Source of the DNA: Puniceicoccaceae bacterium
GTDB taxonomy: Bacteria > Verrucomicrobiota > Verrucomicrobiia > Opitutales > Coraliomargaritaceae
Direction: 5' to 3'
Assembly: GCA_002729725.1 (NCBI GenBank)
Contig: PBYS01000010.1
Location: 1 to 35,054, forward strand
Length of the DNA stretch: 35,054 bases
Part shown: one piece after another, positions 16,036-24,122 of the stretch
Position numbering within the stretch: position 1 is the first letter of the stretch
How the letters are laid out: each line of letters starts with the position of its first letter
Position numbers and translations under genes: made by a program
Notes under the pieces: model-generated
What the model saw: the letters and a program-made list of their open reading frames with translations, nothing else
The model's database searches: none
What the model was told of the DNA's origin: nothing

Positions 16036-18444
16036 TTACAGTCCGGAAACTTCGATTTTCAAAAAAAGTTGATCATGCCCGATCTCGCTTTGCTTTTGAT
16101 AGCAGACTTCTTCGATCGTTCCAAGATCAGTGACTGATTCTACGCTGAATCCGGTGGTATGCCATTGGTTCAGGTTGACCGACCACTTTGGGGTGTAGCT
16201 CAAGCTGGTATCGTATTTTTGGCGTTTGAAGCTTATTTGGCCAGCGCTAGGGGATGTGACGACTTGAAGCTCTAAGAGAGGGGCCGATTGCGGGGAGGTG
16301 GGATCGCTATTAAATGCATATTCGATGCCGTTGGAACTGGAGTCGCCATCGTCATCCTCATTGGGAGCCGGGGAGGCCGATACCCAGTTATCAAACTGCG
16401 TCTGCCATAAGTCGAAGCGAGTGCTTTGGAGCGCGAATTCCACCCAGTTGAGATTAAACTTCTCACCACTGCCGCTGCAGCGCAGCACAAGCTTGCGCCC
16501 CGGTCCGCCGGGTTGCACCTCGACATCCGGAAGTGTGACTGTCTGCCAGTTCTGCCAACCACCCGTGGCGGGGGCGACGACTTTTCCGAGCAATTGCCCC
16601 TCCAGATAGGCTTCGATGCTGGCCAGATTGCCGGTATTGTTGGAGGCCAGCCGAAAGTGCAGGTCATAGACACCGGCCGTGACATCCACGCTGTAGGCGA
16701 GCCACTCTCCGCCATCAAAACCTCCGATATTGTAGCCGCCGCCTGTATCGCTGCAAAGGGCGATATCCACATCGTCATCGCGATAATCCGTCGCGGAAAG
16801 GTTATTTCTGGAGCTGACATCGTGATAGGCGGTCAACTCGCCACCTTCGTCGTAATTCTCGGCTTCGATGCGCCCGGGGATTTGATGGGGGATGCCGCCA
16901 TAGGCGCGACTGCCTACGGTGCCTGGAAACAGGTTGATATGTGTGGTGGCTTGCGCCTCCGCAATGCGTTGTGTCAGCGCGGCATCGAGCTCAGCAATGA
17001 GCGTTGCGTGACCAGTTGGATCAGAATGGGCCAGGTTGGTGAGCTCCTGGGGATCCGAATCGTGGTCGTAGAGCTCGATATTGTCTGCAGCGCCGCCCTG
17101 CCACCGGGTGTAGCGATAACGTTCGGTGCGCAGGGTGTAATTGTCGTCTTGCTGAGTGAGCGCACTGTCGCGGAGCTCGCTGGTGGCGTCATTTAAGATG
17201 GGGTTCAGACTGATGCCCGAGGCGTTTTCCGGTTCGGGTAGTCCGGCAAGCTCGGCCAGCGTTTTGTAGAGATCGACAAATTCCGCCAGGGATTGAGTGG
17301 ACTGCCCCGCGGTGGCCATGCCCGGCGCAGAGATCATGAGCGGCGCGCGGGTGGCATCTTCAAAGAGGGTGGTTTTCTGATACTTATCGTGCTCGCCCAT
17401 ATGATAGCCATGGTCGGATAGAAACACTACGATGGTATTATCCCGTATGCTATCGCTATGATCGCCGTCACCGTTTGGATCGTCGAGAGCGGCCAGCACA
17501 CGCCCCACTTGTGCGTCCATGAACGAAATGGTCGCATAGTAGGCGTGGATCGTCTGGCGGGCGAGCGTCGCATCCAGTCCGTTTTCATAACTTCGTTCAC
17601 GCAGCGTGGCGACGGCTGCGGCCGGCAGCGTCGAAAAATAGTCGGCGGGCACTGTGGGCACGACGATGTCATCCGGATCGTAGAGATCGAAAAATGACTT
17701 GGGTGCGACGAAGGGAGTGTGCGGTTTGAAAAAGCCCACTGCGAGGAAGAAGGGCTGCGCGTTCTGCGTGTAATCGTCGATCAGGGAGATGGCCTTCGTC
17801 GCCACCATCCCGTCGGTGTGGGTTAGCGGGTCGCCCTTGTCCACGCCGTCTGAAGTCGTGCCCTCGGCTGCGAGATAGCTCAAGCGAGCAGCCGTGCTAG
17901 TCCATCCACCGCTCTGCCACGCGCTGCCATTCCGGTTTAAAATCTTAATCTCGTTGCGCACTTCGCTGCTGTTATCGACACCCGCCGGATTGAATCGTTC
18001 GTCCCAGGATTGCGCGTCATCTTCACCATGTTGCCCAATGCCGTTGGGGTTATTCATATGGTAGAGCTTACCCACGCGCGCGGATTGATAGCCGTGATTC
18101 TTGAAATACTGCGGCAGCGTGACCACTTGTGGTAGAATGTCTCTGACGGAAGTTTTGAGGTCTTTGACCCCATTCTGATCTGGGTATAGGCCTGTGAGAA
18201 AACTCGCGCGCGACGGTCCGCAGACCGGCCATTGGCAATAGGCGCGCTCAAATCGCAAACTCTGAGCCGCTAAGCTGTCGAGTTGTGGCGTTTGCACTAA
18301 AGGGTGCCCGAAGGCGCCCATGTTTCCGTTTAAGTCGTCTGAAACGATCAACACCACGTTGGGCGTTTCAGCCAGCGCTGTTAGTTTTAAGAGTAGGCAC
18401 AGCAGAGTGACGGCACTCAGTCGGGTGATTGACGTAGATCTCAT
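16036..18444 (-). CDS. Secreted type I sulfatase with CBM6 and C-terminal acidic-repeat domain
   Basis: An 802-residue protein starting at ATG 18444. The frame is open to 18510, but that stretch holds the terminator of the upstream gene, and only the 18444 (or 18456) start gives a signal peptide first (MRSTSITRLSAVTLLCLLLK.., cleavage near ALA-ET). Catalytic domain, residues ~25-500: SDDLNG with metal-binding D36/D37, formylglycine motif CGPSR (C75), GKLYH (K126) and SDHGYH (D344/H345); iduronate-2-sulfatase-like (S1_7-type look). A CBM6 follows (residues ~525-673: RIEAENYDEGG, GGEWLAYSVDV, NLNWVEFAL). The tail (674-802) has DDDGDSSSNGIEYAFNSDP, a thrombospondin-3/dockerin-like acidic turn also seen in the PL8-esterase. 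It should remove sulfate from polysaccharide outside the cytoplasm while the CBM6 holds the chain. Confidence 0.92.
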   Translation of the reverse strand: MRSTSITRLSAVTLLCLLLKLTALAETPNVVLIVSDDLNGNMGAFGHPLVQTPQLDSLAAQSLRFERAYCQWPVCGPSRASFLTGLYPDQNGVKDLKTSVRDILPQVVTLPQYFKNHGYQSARVGKLYHMNNPNGIGQHGEDDAQSWDERFNPAGVDNSSEVRNEIKILNRNGSAWQSGGWTSTAARLSYLAAEGTTSDGVDKGDPLTHTDGMVATKAISLIDDYTQNAQPFFLAVGFFKPHTPFVAPKSFFDLYDPDDIVVPTVPADYFSTLPAAAVATLRERSYENGLDATLARQTIHAYYATISFMDAQVGRVLAALDDPNGDGDHSDSIRDNTIVVFLSDHGYHMGEHDKYQKTTLFEDATRAPLMISAPGMATAGQSTQSLAEFVDLYKTLAELAGLPEPENASGISLNPILNDATSELRDSALTQQDDNYTLRTERYRYTRWQGGAADNIELYDHDSDPQELTNLAHSDPTGHATLIAELDAALTQRIAEAQATTHINLFPGTVGSRAYGGIPHQIPGRIEAENYDEGGELTAYHDVSSRNNLSATDYRDDDVDIALCSDTGGGYNIGGFDGGEWLAYSVDVTAGVYDLHFRLASNNTGNLASIEAYLEGQLLGKVVAPATGGWQNWQTVTLPDVEVQPGGPGRKLVLRCSGSGEKFNLNWVEFALQSTRFDLWQTQFDNWVSASPAPNEDDDGDSSSNGIEYAFNSDPTSPQSAPLLELQVVTSPSAGQISFKRQKYDTSLSYTPKWSVNLNQWHTTGFSVESVTDLGTIEEVCYQKQSEIGHDQLFLKIEVSGL

Positions 18445-18472
18445 TATCGGTGGCATTGCCGAAGCTGAAGGG

Positions 18473-18509
18473 CAAAAAAAATGCCAGCTTGGAGAATCCA
18501 AGCATGGCA
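18473..18509 (-). terminator. Rho-independent terminator of the PEP-CTERM gene at 18547
   Basis: On the minus strand a long stem (18509-18497 with 18493-18482, one bulged base, loop TTC) is followed by eight T residues (18481-18474). It lies 38 bases after the PEP-CTERM stop and directly before the sulfatase start, so the two genes are probably separate transcripts. Confidence 0.88.
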
Positions 18510-18546
18510 TTGGGAAAAAGCGTTAAGCATGACGTGTTGCCTGTGC

Positions 18547-19254
18547 TTATCGACGCGTCGGCCGACGGTTCAAGGCTAGCAGCATGCCGGCTGCGCCTGT
18601 GAGTAGTGCGAAGGCCGTAGGTTCCGGCACCGAGATGACCTCTAGGGTGTTCCAGTGCGCGGAGTCATTGACGGAGCCGCCGTCTGGATTGTTGGACCAA
18701 ACAATTTGTAGGGTGCCACTGGCATCGGCCTGCACACTGCTCAAAGTTACGGTGTCGCCTGTATAGTTTCCAGGATTCAAAGAGACAGAGTCACTGCCGA
18801 CCGCCCAAGTGGTATTTGAGCGGTCATCCGTGGGCACACTGGCAAAGAAAGAAAGGTCATAGAATCCATTGGCCTCCAAATCTCTTAATTCAAAGGTGAC
18901 CGAGATAGAATTGTTCTCGCCCCGATTTAAGAACATGGTATCGCGGGTAGCGGAGGTCGCATATCCAGTTGAGGTTGCTACACTGTTGTCGGCGCCACCG
19001 ATACCGGATGATACATTGATACCACTGCTCTCGCTTAGATAGACTAAATCGACACCAGTGTTGGCTCCGGTTGAGTCGATCATATCCGTCAGCATTGTAT
19101 TCGGGGGGGAGCCGAAACGATATGTATCCAATTGTGCAAAATTGTTCCAGTTGCCGCTTGTTTCCTGCCCGGTTTTACCGAAGTCAATGAAGATGGTTTG
19201 GGCGCTGAGTTGAGCGCTGACACAGAGTAGGAGTAAAGGAGCTAATTTTTTCAT
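18547..19254 (-). CDS. PEP-CTERM sorting-domain protein
   Basis: A 235-residue exported protein: signal peptide MKKLAPLLLLCVSAQLSA-QT, a beta-rich domain beginning IFIDFGKTGQETSGNWNN, and a PEP-CTERM tail (VPEPTAFALLTGAAGMLLAL, NRRPTRR). The opening IDFG..ETSGNWNN and the later NGFYDLSFFAS resemble a family of secreted jelly-roll-like domains common in Verrucomicrobiota and Planctomycetota, related in look to malectin/CBM-type folds; the ligand is unknown. It is followed by a strong terminator and is divergent from the LacI gene at 19355, with 100 bases between the start codons, so one regulator site there could act on both. Confidence 0.84.
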   Translation of the reverse strand: MKKLAPLLLLCVSAQLSAQTIFIDFGKTGQETSGNWNNFAQLDTYRFGSPPNTMLTDMIDSTGANTGVDLVYLSESSGINVSSGIGGADNSVATSTGYATSATRDTMFLNRGENNSISVTFELRDLEANGFYDLSFFASVPTDDRSNTTWAVGSDSVSLNPGNYTGDTVTLSSVQADASGTLQIVWSNNPDGGSVNDSAHWNTLEVISVPEPTAFALLTGAAGMLLALNRRPTRR

Positions 19255-19354
19255 AACTTTATAAGGAGTGGGTTTTGATGGTTTAACTGATACTCATTAA
19301 AACTGTAGATTCCTCTCGACATCGCAAAATAGTTTATACTTTTATTGTAAAGTA

Positions 19355-20374
19355 ATGAGGGTAACTCAACGGACTCTAGCTGCCAAATTAGGTATTTCTG
19401 CGAATGCGGTATCGTTGGCATTACGTAATCATCCTTCCATATCCGAAGCGACGCGGGCGCGGGTTAAGGCGATGGCGGAAGAAATGGGCTATCGGCCGAA
19501 TCCGTTGGTGGCGGCGTTGACCGCCGACCGGAACAACGGGCGGCGAAGCGATGTGACAACTTTGGCCTACTTGACGACCTGCCATCACCTGCGCAGTTGT
19601 TCTGAAAATATTAGGCAGTTATTTTACAAGGGAGCTTCTGAACGGGCGGAGGCCTGTGGTTTTGCGCTCCAAGAATTTTGTTTGGCAGAAGCGGATTTGA
19701 ATGAAGCCATCTTGCAGCGAATTTTACTGAGCCGAGGGATCCAAGGGGTATTGATTGCGCCGCCGTCCGATCCGAATCTATCGATTCAGATGGATTGGGA
19801 GTATTTTGCGGTTGCTGCCTTGGGGCACAACTTGGCGCACCCCCGTGTGCACCATGCCGCCGCAGCTGCCTATCAAGATACATTCAATATGTTGAGTGAG
19901 CTTAAAGCGATGGGATATCAGCGACCCGCTGCTATTTTCGGGAGGCGGAATGAACGCAATCAGCATTCACAACGTTGGGCGATTTTTGAGCATCTGTCCC
20001 GGCAACTTTGGGGGCTATCGCAGCCGTATGTATATTTATGCGATGATGCATTGACGGAACGCAGTCAGGTGGAAGCTTGGCTGCGTGACGTTCAGCCTGA
20101 TGTGGTCATTTCAAGTTATCATCTGTTTAAAGCTTCGGTTGCCACAGTGTTGGGTGAAGTGCCTGCCGACGTAGGTTATGTCGCGATTGAGAATTCGGCA
20201 GCCGAAGAGGATGCGCGCATTGATTTCGTGCCTGAAACGGTGGGCGCGGTGGGGATCGATTTAGTGACCGCTCAGCTCTATAGAAATGAGCGTGGTATCC
20301 CATCTGTGGCAAAGGCTGTTCAAGTCGAGAGTCCGTTCGTGCGCGGTTCGAGTCTACGGGTGCTGACACCGTAA
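19355..20374 (+). CDS. LacI-family transcriptional regulator
   Basis: A 339-residue regulator. Residues 1-58 form the LacI helix-turn-helix and hinge (TQRTLAAKLGISANAVSLAL, SISEATRARVKAMAEEMGYR, PNPLVAALTA). The rest has the periplasmic-binding-protein-like effector domain (ASERAEACGFALQEF, QGVLIAPPS, YQRPAAIFG, VGYVAIEN, VGIDLVTAQLYRNERGIP). Such proteins sense a sugar or oligosaccharide and usually repress nearby transport and degradation genes. It lies 45 bases before a sulfatase on the same strand, probably one operon, and diverges from a PEP-CTERM gene. ATG 19355 is used since the HTH starts at residue 4; there is no Shine-Dalgarno sequence. A TATACT box at 19335-19340 would give a very short leader. 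Its operator is not identified; the TTGAATCTATTCAA palindrome is one candidate but lacks the central CG typical of many LacI sites. Confidence 0.93.
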   Translation: MRVTQRTLAAKLGISANAVSLALRNHPSISEATRARVKAMAEEMGYRPNPLVAALTADRNNGRRSDVTTLAYLTTCHHLRSCSENIRQLFYKGASERAEACGFALQEFCLAEADLNEAILQRILLSRGIQGVLIAPPSDPNLSIQMDWEYFAVAALGHNLAHPRVHHAAAAAYQDTFNMLSELKAMGYQRPAAIFGRRNERNQHSQRWAIFEHLSRQLWGLSQPYVYLCDDALTERSQVEAWLRDVQPDVVISSYHLFKASVATVLGEVPADVGYVAIENSAAEEDARIDFVPETVGAVGIDLVTAQLYRNERGIPSVAKAVQVESPFVRGSSLRVLTP

Positions 20375-20419
20375 GCCTCTGCGAGTTTTTTTAATACGAT
20401 TCCTTATCTCATCAATATT

Positions 20420-21649
20420 ATGAAGCCTAATCTCCTTATATTGCTCGCTGACCAGCACCGCGTCTCTGCCACCGGATATGGGGGTAATCCCGAAGTGCGG
20501 ACTCCCGCTTTAGACCGCATGGCCGGGACTGGGGTTTCGGTTGCTCAGTGTGTCTCCACGCATCCGTTATGCGCTCCCTACCGCGCCTGTCTACAGACTG
20601 GGCAACCCGGATCGGTCAATGGTGTTTGGGGAAATCAGGATACGATCCGGCGGGACTTGCCGACTTTGCCCCAGCTATTTCGCGATCAGGGATACTCGAC
20701 TGCCTACTTTGGTAAGTGCCACTGGCACGAGCCGATGAACGGTTCGATCTACACACCACCGGATTGGCGGCTGGGCTGGGAGCACTGGAAGGGCTGGCAG
20801 AACGGACACGAGGATTACGACCTACCGGAATTTGATGCAGATGGAGTCCGAATGCATCCCCATCGAGGCCGTTTCGCACCAGAGGTGCAGGTGGAACAGT
20901 TTCTCGACTGGCATGCCAGTGCGGAAGGTCCCTGGCTGGCTCAGATGAATTGGGGGCCACCTCACAACCCATCGATATCAACTGAGGATCTCGATCGCCT
21001 GAGAGAGCCGAGCATGCAAATTAACGAGGCCTTGGGACTGGGGCTACAAGAGCAACATTTTGAAACCCCCTGGTGGTATGTGCAGAGTTTTCCGCAGCAC
21101 TTGGTCACCGATGTCGTGCCGCAGCGTTATTTGGATATGTTTGATCCGGAGGCCTTGAGCGTTCCAGATAATGTGCATGCCGACAATCATCGATTGATTC
21201 AGTATCAGCTGCGCGAATACTACGCTCAGATTGCGGCCTTGGACGATCTGAACAGCCGAATTTTGAACGAGCTGGAAAGGCGAGGGGAGCTGGACAATAC
21301 CTTGGTCATCTATACCTCGGATCACGGCGATTGGGTGGGGAGCTGCCGCCAGCCAGATCAAAACTGTCGGGGGAAGGGCAACCCCCAAGAGGAAAGTATC
21401 CGGGTGCCCTTTCTCGCTATGGGGCCGGGGGTGACGCAAGGGCGTTCACTAGATATGCCGCTGTCGACAGTTGATTTGTTGCCTACGTTTTGTGGATTAG
21501 TGGGCTTTGATGTCGGGCCGGGATTTCCTGGGGAGGACCTGTCCCCTGTGCTTCGGGGAGAACGGGAAGTGACGGAACGCACGGTTGCACTCGAGATGCG
21601 GGGCTGGCGTGCGTCGTTTAACGGGAAGACGGTTGAGCTTGAGTCCTAA
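20420..21649 (+). CDS. Type I sulfatase, cytoplasmic, short at the C-terminus
   Basis: A 409-residue sulfatase starting directly at the fold (MKPNLLILLADQHRVS), without a signal peptide. The formylglycine motif is CAPYR (C51-R55), with Tyr where Ser or Ala is usual; the rest of the site looks intact: GKCHWH (K99, H101, H103), NWGPPHNP, and TSDHGDWVG (D301/H302). The protein stops about 20 residues after the ERTVALEMRGWR block, where family members usually carry a further C-terminal segment (the R..rYKY...ELYDL part), so it seems to lack this end. Its TAA overlaps the stop of the convergent beta-helix gene by 4 bases. It follows the LacI gene by 45 bases, suggesting co-transcription and a cytoplasmic role on imported sulfated sugars. 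Activity is likely but unproven given the two oddities. Confidence 0.88.
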   Translation: MKPNLLILLADQHRVSATGYGGNPEVRTPALDRMAGTGVSVAQCVSTHPLCAPYRACLQTGQPGSVNGVWGNQDTIRRDLPTLPQLFRDQGYSTAYFGKCHWHEPMNGSIYTPPDWRLGWEHWKGWQNGHEDYDLPEFDADGVRMHPHRGRFAPEVQVEQFLDWHASAEGPWLAQMNWGPPHNPSISTEDLDRLREPSMQINEALGLGLQEQHFETPWWYVQSFPQHLVTDVVPQRYLDMFDPEALSVPDNVHADNHRLIQYQLREYYAQIAALDDLNSRILNELERRGELDNTLVIYTSDHGDWVGSCRQPDQNCRGKGNPQEESIRVPFLAMGPGVTQGRSLDMPLSTVDLLPTFCGLVGFDVGPGFPGEDLSPVLRGEREVTERTVALEMRGWRASFNGKTVELES

Positions 21650-23007
21650 TCGATGACCCTGCGGCTACTGTAACCTTTAGCCTGACCGAAAGTGCGGTTG
21701 TCGAAGTTGTTGGCTTGTCCATACCAAGGAAGCGTTGGGTCGACATAGAGCGGTGGGTTCTCCGGATCGGCGGCGTTCTTGAGTGTGACCGACTCGTTGA
21801 GGACGAGTTTGCCGTGTCCCGCCTTAAATGTCTTCTTGTCGGTCGCGAAAGAAAGGATGCAGTCTTCCAGCACAGCTGTAGTGCCCTTTGACTCAAAGCC
21901 CACGATGAAATCAGTTTTTTCGGTGCCGTGGAAGGTGCAGTTGCGCGCGGTGATGGTACGTTCGCCATCGCCTGTAGCCGGTAGCATAAACTCGCGGCTG
22001 CCATGGCCGACCGACACGCAATTGGTCAGCACGCCATCATACCAGAGCTTAAAGCCGTAGCGACTATTGGAGATCGCTTTGCAGTTCTTTAGGATTTGAT
22101 TGTCTCCTTTTAGGTCGTAGCCCGCATCGCGGTTGCGGCTGGTGAGGCAACCGTCGAGTGTAATGCCGATATTCTTACGCTCAAATTTAATACCGTCGCC
22201 TTGCGGGTATTTACCCTTGGTTTCACGGTTGTTTAGTGCGATGCAGTTCTTCATGAGAATGTCGGTATTGGGTGCGGCATCGCTACGCTTGGAGTGAAAG
22301 TCGAATCCGACAGGGTCGGAGAGACCTTTCCAGTGTCCCGGATCATCTTTGTCACGGGTCCCCGTACAGTCTGCCAGGCAGTCGATGATTTGAATGCGAT
22401 CGCAGGAATGGCTGAATTGGAAGCCAATCTCGGAGTAGCGTTCGGACTGGCAGTTGCGGATAATGCTGTCGTCGCAATTGGCGAAGACGAAGCCCGAAGC
22501 GCGGGTACTATACACCGAGATGCCTTCGATTAAGAGCTCTTTATGTTCGGTTTCATCTGTGGTGAGTCCATATTCGCGGTGTTCGATGCGCAGGTTTTTG
22601 ATAGTCCAATAGCTACTGCCTTCGGTCAGTCGGAAGGTCGCGTAGCTGCGTACTTTTTGTTTGCCCACAAACTTGGGCACGCCAAAGCCGCGATCCACAC
22701 CGATCAAGGCTTTACGCGCCTCTTTGGTGCCACTGCTACTGATACTGCCGCGCAGATCGCCATAGTGCTGCGCTTCAGCCGATTCAGGGCCACCTAGATA
22801 CAGAGTGTCTCCAGCTTGTAAAGTTTCGTTGAGCACAGAGAAGAGTCCCTTGCTTGCTAGGGCATTCTCCCAGTTGCTGCCATCCTTTTCGCCAGTGCCT
22901 TCGACCGTCATGTAATATTCTGCGGCATGTGTGCTGAAGCAGCCAACTATTAAAAGTAAGCTGTTTATCAGGAACCGCAGTGTGAGTGTGCGCGTCTTCT
23001 TAATCAA
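21646..23007 (-). CDS. Secreted right-handed parallel beta-helix protein (paralogue of 4201-5685)
   Basis: A 453-residue protein. The start at 23007 is TTG, chosen because it puts a signal peptide first (M)IKKTRTLTLRFLINSLLLIV.. with cleavage near THA-AEYY; no ATG fits. The body is a Cys-turn beta-helix: GTGEKDGSNWENAL, SYWTIKNLRIEHREYG, RNCQSERYSEIGF, SHSCDRIQIIDCLADCTGT, SDPVGFDFHSKRS, then repeating DGCLTSRNRDAGYDLKGD and LKNCKAISNSRYGFKLW. Long stretches match the 4201-5685 protein in order, so the two are paralogues; the tail NRTFGQAKGYSS also matches the first gene of the window. Likely a polysaccharide lyase or related glycan enzyme; the catalytic residues cannot be fixed by eye. Convergent with, and overlapping by 4 bases, the sulfatase gene. 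Confidence 0.86.
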   Translation of the reverse strand: MIKKTRTLTLRFLINSLLLIVGCFSTHAAEYYMTVEGTGEKDGSNWENALASKGLFSVLNETLQAGDTLYLGGPESAEAQHYGDLRGSISSSGTKEARKALIGVDRGFGVPKFVGKQKVRSYATFRLTEGSSYWTIKNLRIEHREYGLTTDETEHKELLIEGISVYSTRASGFVFANCDDSIIRNCQSERYSEIGFQFSHSCDRIQIIDCLADCTGTRDKDDPGHWKGLSDPVGFDFHSKRSDAAPNTDILMKNCIALNNRETKGKYPQGDGIKFERKNIGITLDGCLTSRNRDAGYDLKGDNQILKNCKAISNSRYGFKLWYDGVLTNCVSVGHGSREFMLPATGDGERTITARNCTFHGTEKTDFIVGFESKGTTAVLEDCILSFATDKKTFKAGHGKLVLNESVTLKNAADPENPPLYVDPTLPWYGQANNFDNRTFGQAKGYSSRRVID

Positions 23008-23095
23008 ATCTATTCAGGGTTGGGGGTGTGAGTTTTGTGGCACCTAGAGTGCATGATTTAATGTGATCGAATCCAATACTTAAACGTACTGCGGG

Positions 23096-23109
23096 TTGAA
23101 TCTATTCAA
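23096..23109 (+). promoter_or_regulatory. TTGAATCTATTCAA palindrome, candidate operator
   Basis: Perfect arms GTTGAAT/ATTCAAC (23095-23110) around CT. It is the same 14-mer as at 9679. It lies 80 bases upstream of the PEP-CTERM gene at 23190 and 88 bases upstream of the divergent beta-helix start at 23007, so it could serve both. Another short palindrome (GTTACGTGTAAC, 23131-23142) lies nearby. Confidence 0.55.
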
Positions 23110-23189
23110 CTCTTATTTTGTGCAGAATGGGTTACGTGTAACGCTAGCGAGCGCTTGCGAATGCAGATTTTTTTATCACTCTTTAAATT

Positions 23190-24038
23190 ATGACATATCC
23201 TAAAATTGCCCCCTATCTACTTGTTAGTTCTCTTGTTACTGCGGTTGTGTCTGCGGAAACGGTTGTCTATTATGACTTTGAAGCCGGCTCGCTTGCGAGC
23301 ACTGGTGGCTCTGCCGGTGCGCTGACTTCGGTGGGTACCAACAGCAGTATCGCCACCCCATTCAGCAATATCAGCTTCGGAGGCAGCGATGCCAATGATA
23401 ACAATAAAGTGCTTTACGTAGACAATAGCTCGAATGCGTTTACTGCCGATGCCTTCACCATCGAAGCCGTCTTCCAGTATCAGGGAGGGAGTGACGTGCT
23501 TGCCTCTACTTTTAATAGTGTGAATGCGTCGACAGATGGAACTGGGATCGGTTGGCTCTTCGGGACACGTGCCTCGGAGAATGGCCTTTGGTTCGCTTAC
23601 AGTACTGATGGCGGCGATGATGGGCGACATGATATTTATTCCGATAACGTCTCTAATGACACACTTAACATGACGTCAGGGAATTATTACTACGCTGCCC
23701 TTTCAGTAGATATTAGTGATACCTCCGCCAGTGGCATCACCTTTTATCTGCAGGATATTACCACCGCTGGAAATTCCTTGTTGAGTGTAAGCGCGACACA
23801 CAGTGGAACCAGCATCTACGATTCAGGCACGGAATTTACCATTGGGGATATTGCCAATGCATCCGTTCTTGGCGGCACCGTATCGGGCGTGAATTACACT
23901 GGGCCAATCGATGCAGTGCGTTATTCAAATTCCCAACTTGGTTCCGGTGATCTTTTGGTTTCTGTTCCTGAACCTTCATCCTTTGCCTTGGTCGCGGGTT
24001 GTCTTGGCTTGCTTTCAGTCATCATGCGTCGTCGCTAG
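23190..24038 (+). CDS. PEP-CTERM protein with LamG/concanavalin-like domain
   Basis: A 282-residue exported protein: signal peptide (MTYPKIAPYLLVSSLVTAVVSA-ET), a lectin-like sandwich typical of LamG/laminin-G-3 modules (VVYYDFEAGSLASTGG, AFTIEAVFQYQGGS, GIGWLFGTRASENGLWF, GPIDAVRYSNSQL), and the exosortase signal SVPEPSSFALVAGCLGLLSV, IMRRR. Its C-terminal anchor is almost identical to that of the next gene (FALVAGCLGLLSV versus FALFAGCLGLLSV) although the bodies differ, which points to anchor swapping or recent duplication of the tail. Probable role: surface-held glycan binding next to the lyase-esterase gene downstream. No Shine-Dalgarno sequence; the palindrome at 23096-23109 lies upstream. 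Confidence 0.87.
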   Translation: MTYPKIAPYLLVSSLVTAVVSAETVVYYDFEAGSLASTGGSAGALTSVGTNSSIATPFSNISFGGSDANDNNKVLYVDNSSNAFTADAFTIEAVFQYQGGSDVLASTFNSVNASTDGTGIGWLFGTRASENGLWFAYSTDGGDDGRHDIYSDNVSNDTLNMTSGNYYYAALSVDISDTSASGITFYLQDITTAGNSLLSVSATHSGTSIYDSGTEFTIGDIANASVLGGTVSGVNYTGPIDAVRYSNSQLGSGDLLVSVPEPSSFALVAGCLGLLSVIMRRR

Positions 24039-24102
24039 TATACTGCGTTTTACGTTTGGATACTTCATTTGACGCATACACTCACAGATTTTCCGTCAGT
24101 AG

Positions 24103-24108
24103 TATAAT
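24103..24108 (+). promoter_or_regulatory. TATAAT box close to the start codon
   Basis: A perfect TATAAT lies 14 bases before ATG 24123, which would put transcription start about 8 bases before the start codon, consistent with the missing ribosome binding site. No good -35 box at 16-18 bases, so this is a weak call. Confidence 0.25.
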
Positions 24109-24122
24109 TAACCTAATAAAAT

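Noticed and set aside
19335..19340. TATACT box before the LacI gene as a promoter
   Set aside because: No -35 partner at normal distance; kept only as a remark in the gene entry.
23131..23155. Possible LacI-type operator (GTTACGTGTAAC, then GCGAGCGCTTGC)
   Set aside because: Palindromes are short or imperfect and occur once; not enough to call a site for the LacI protein.
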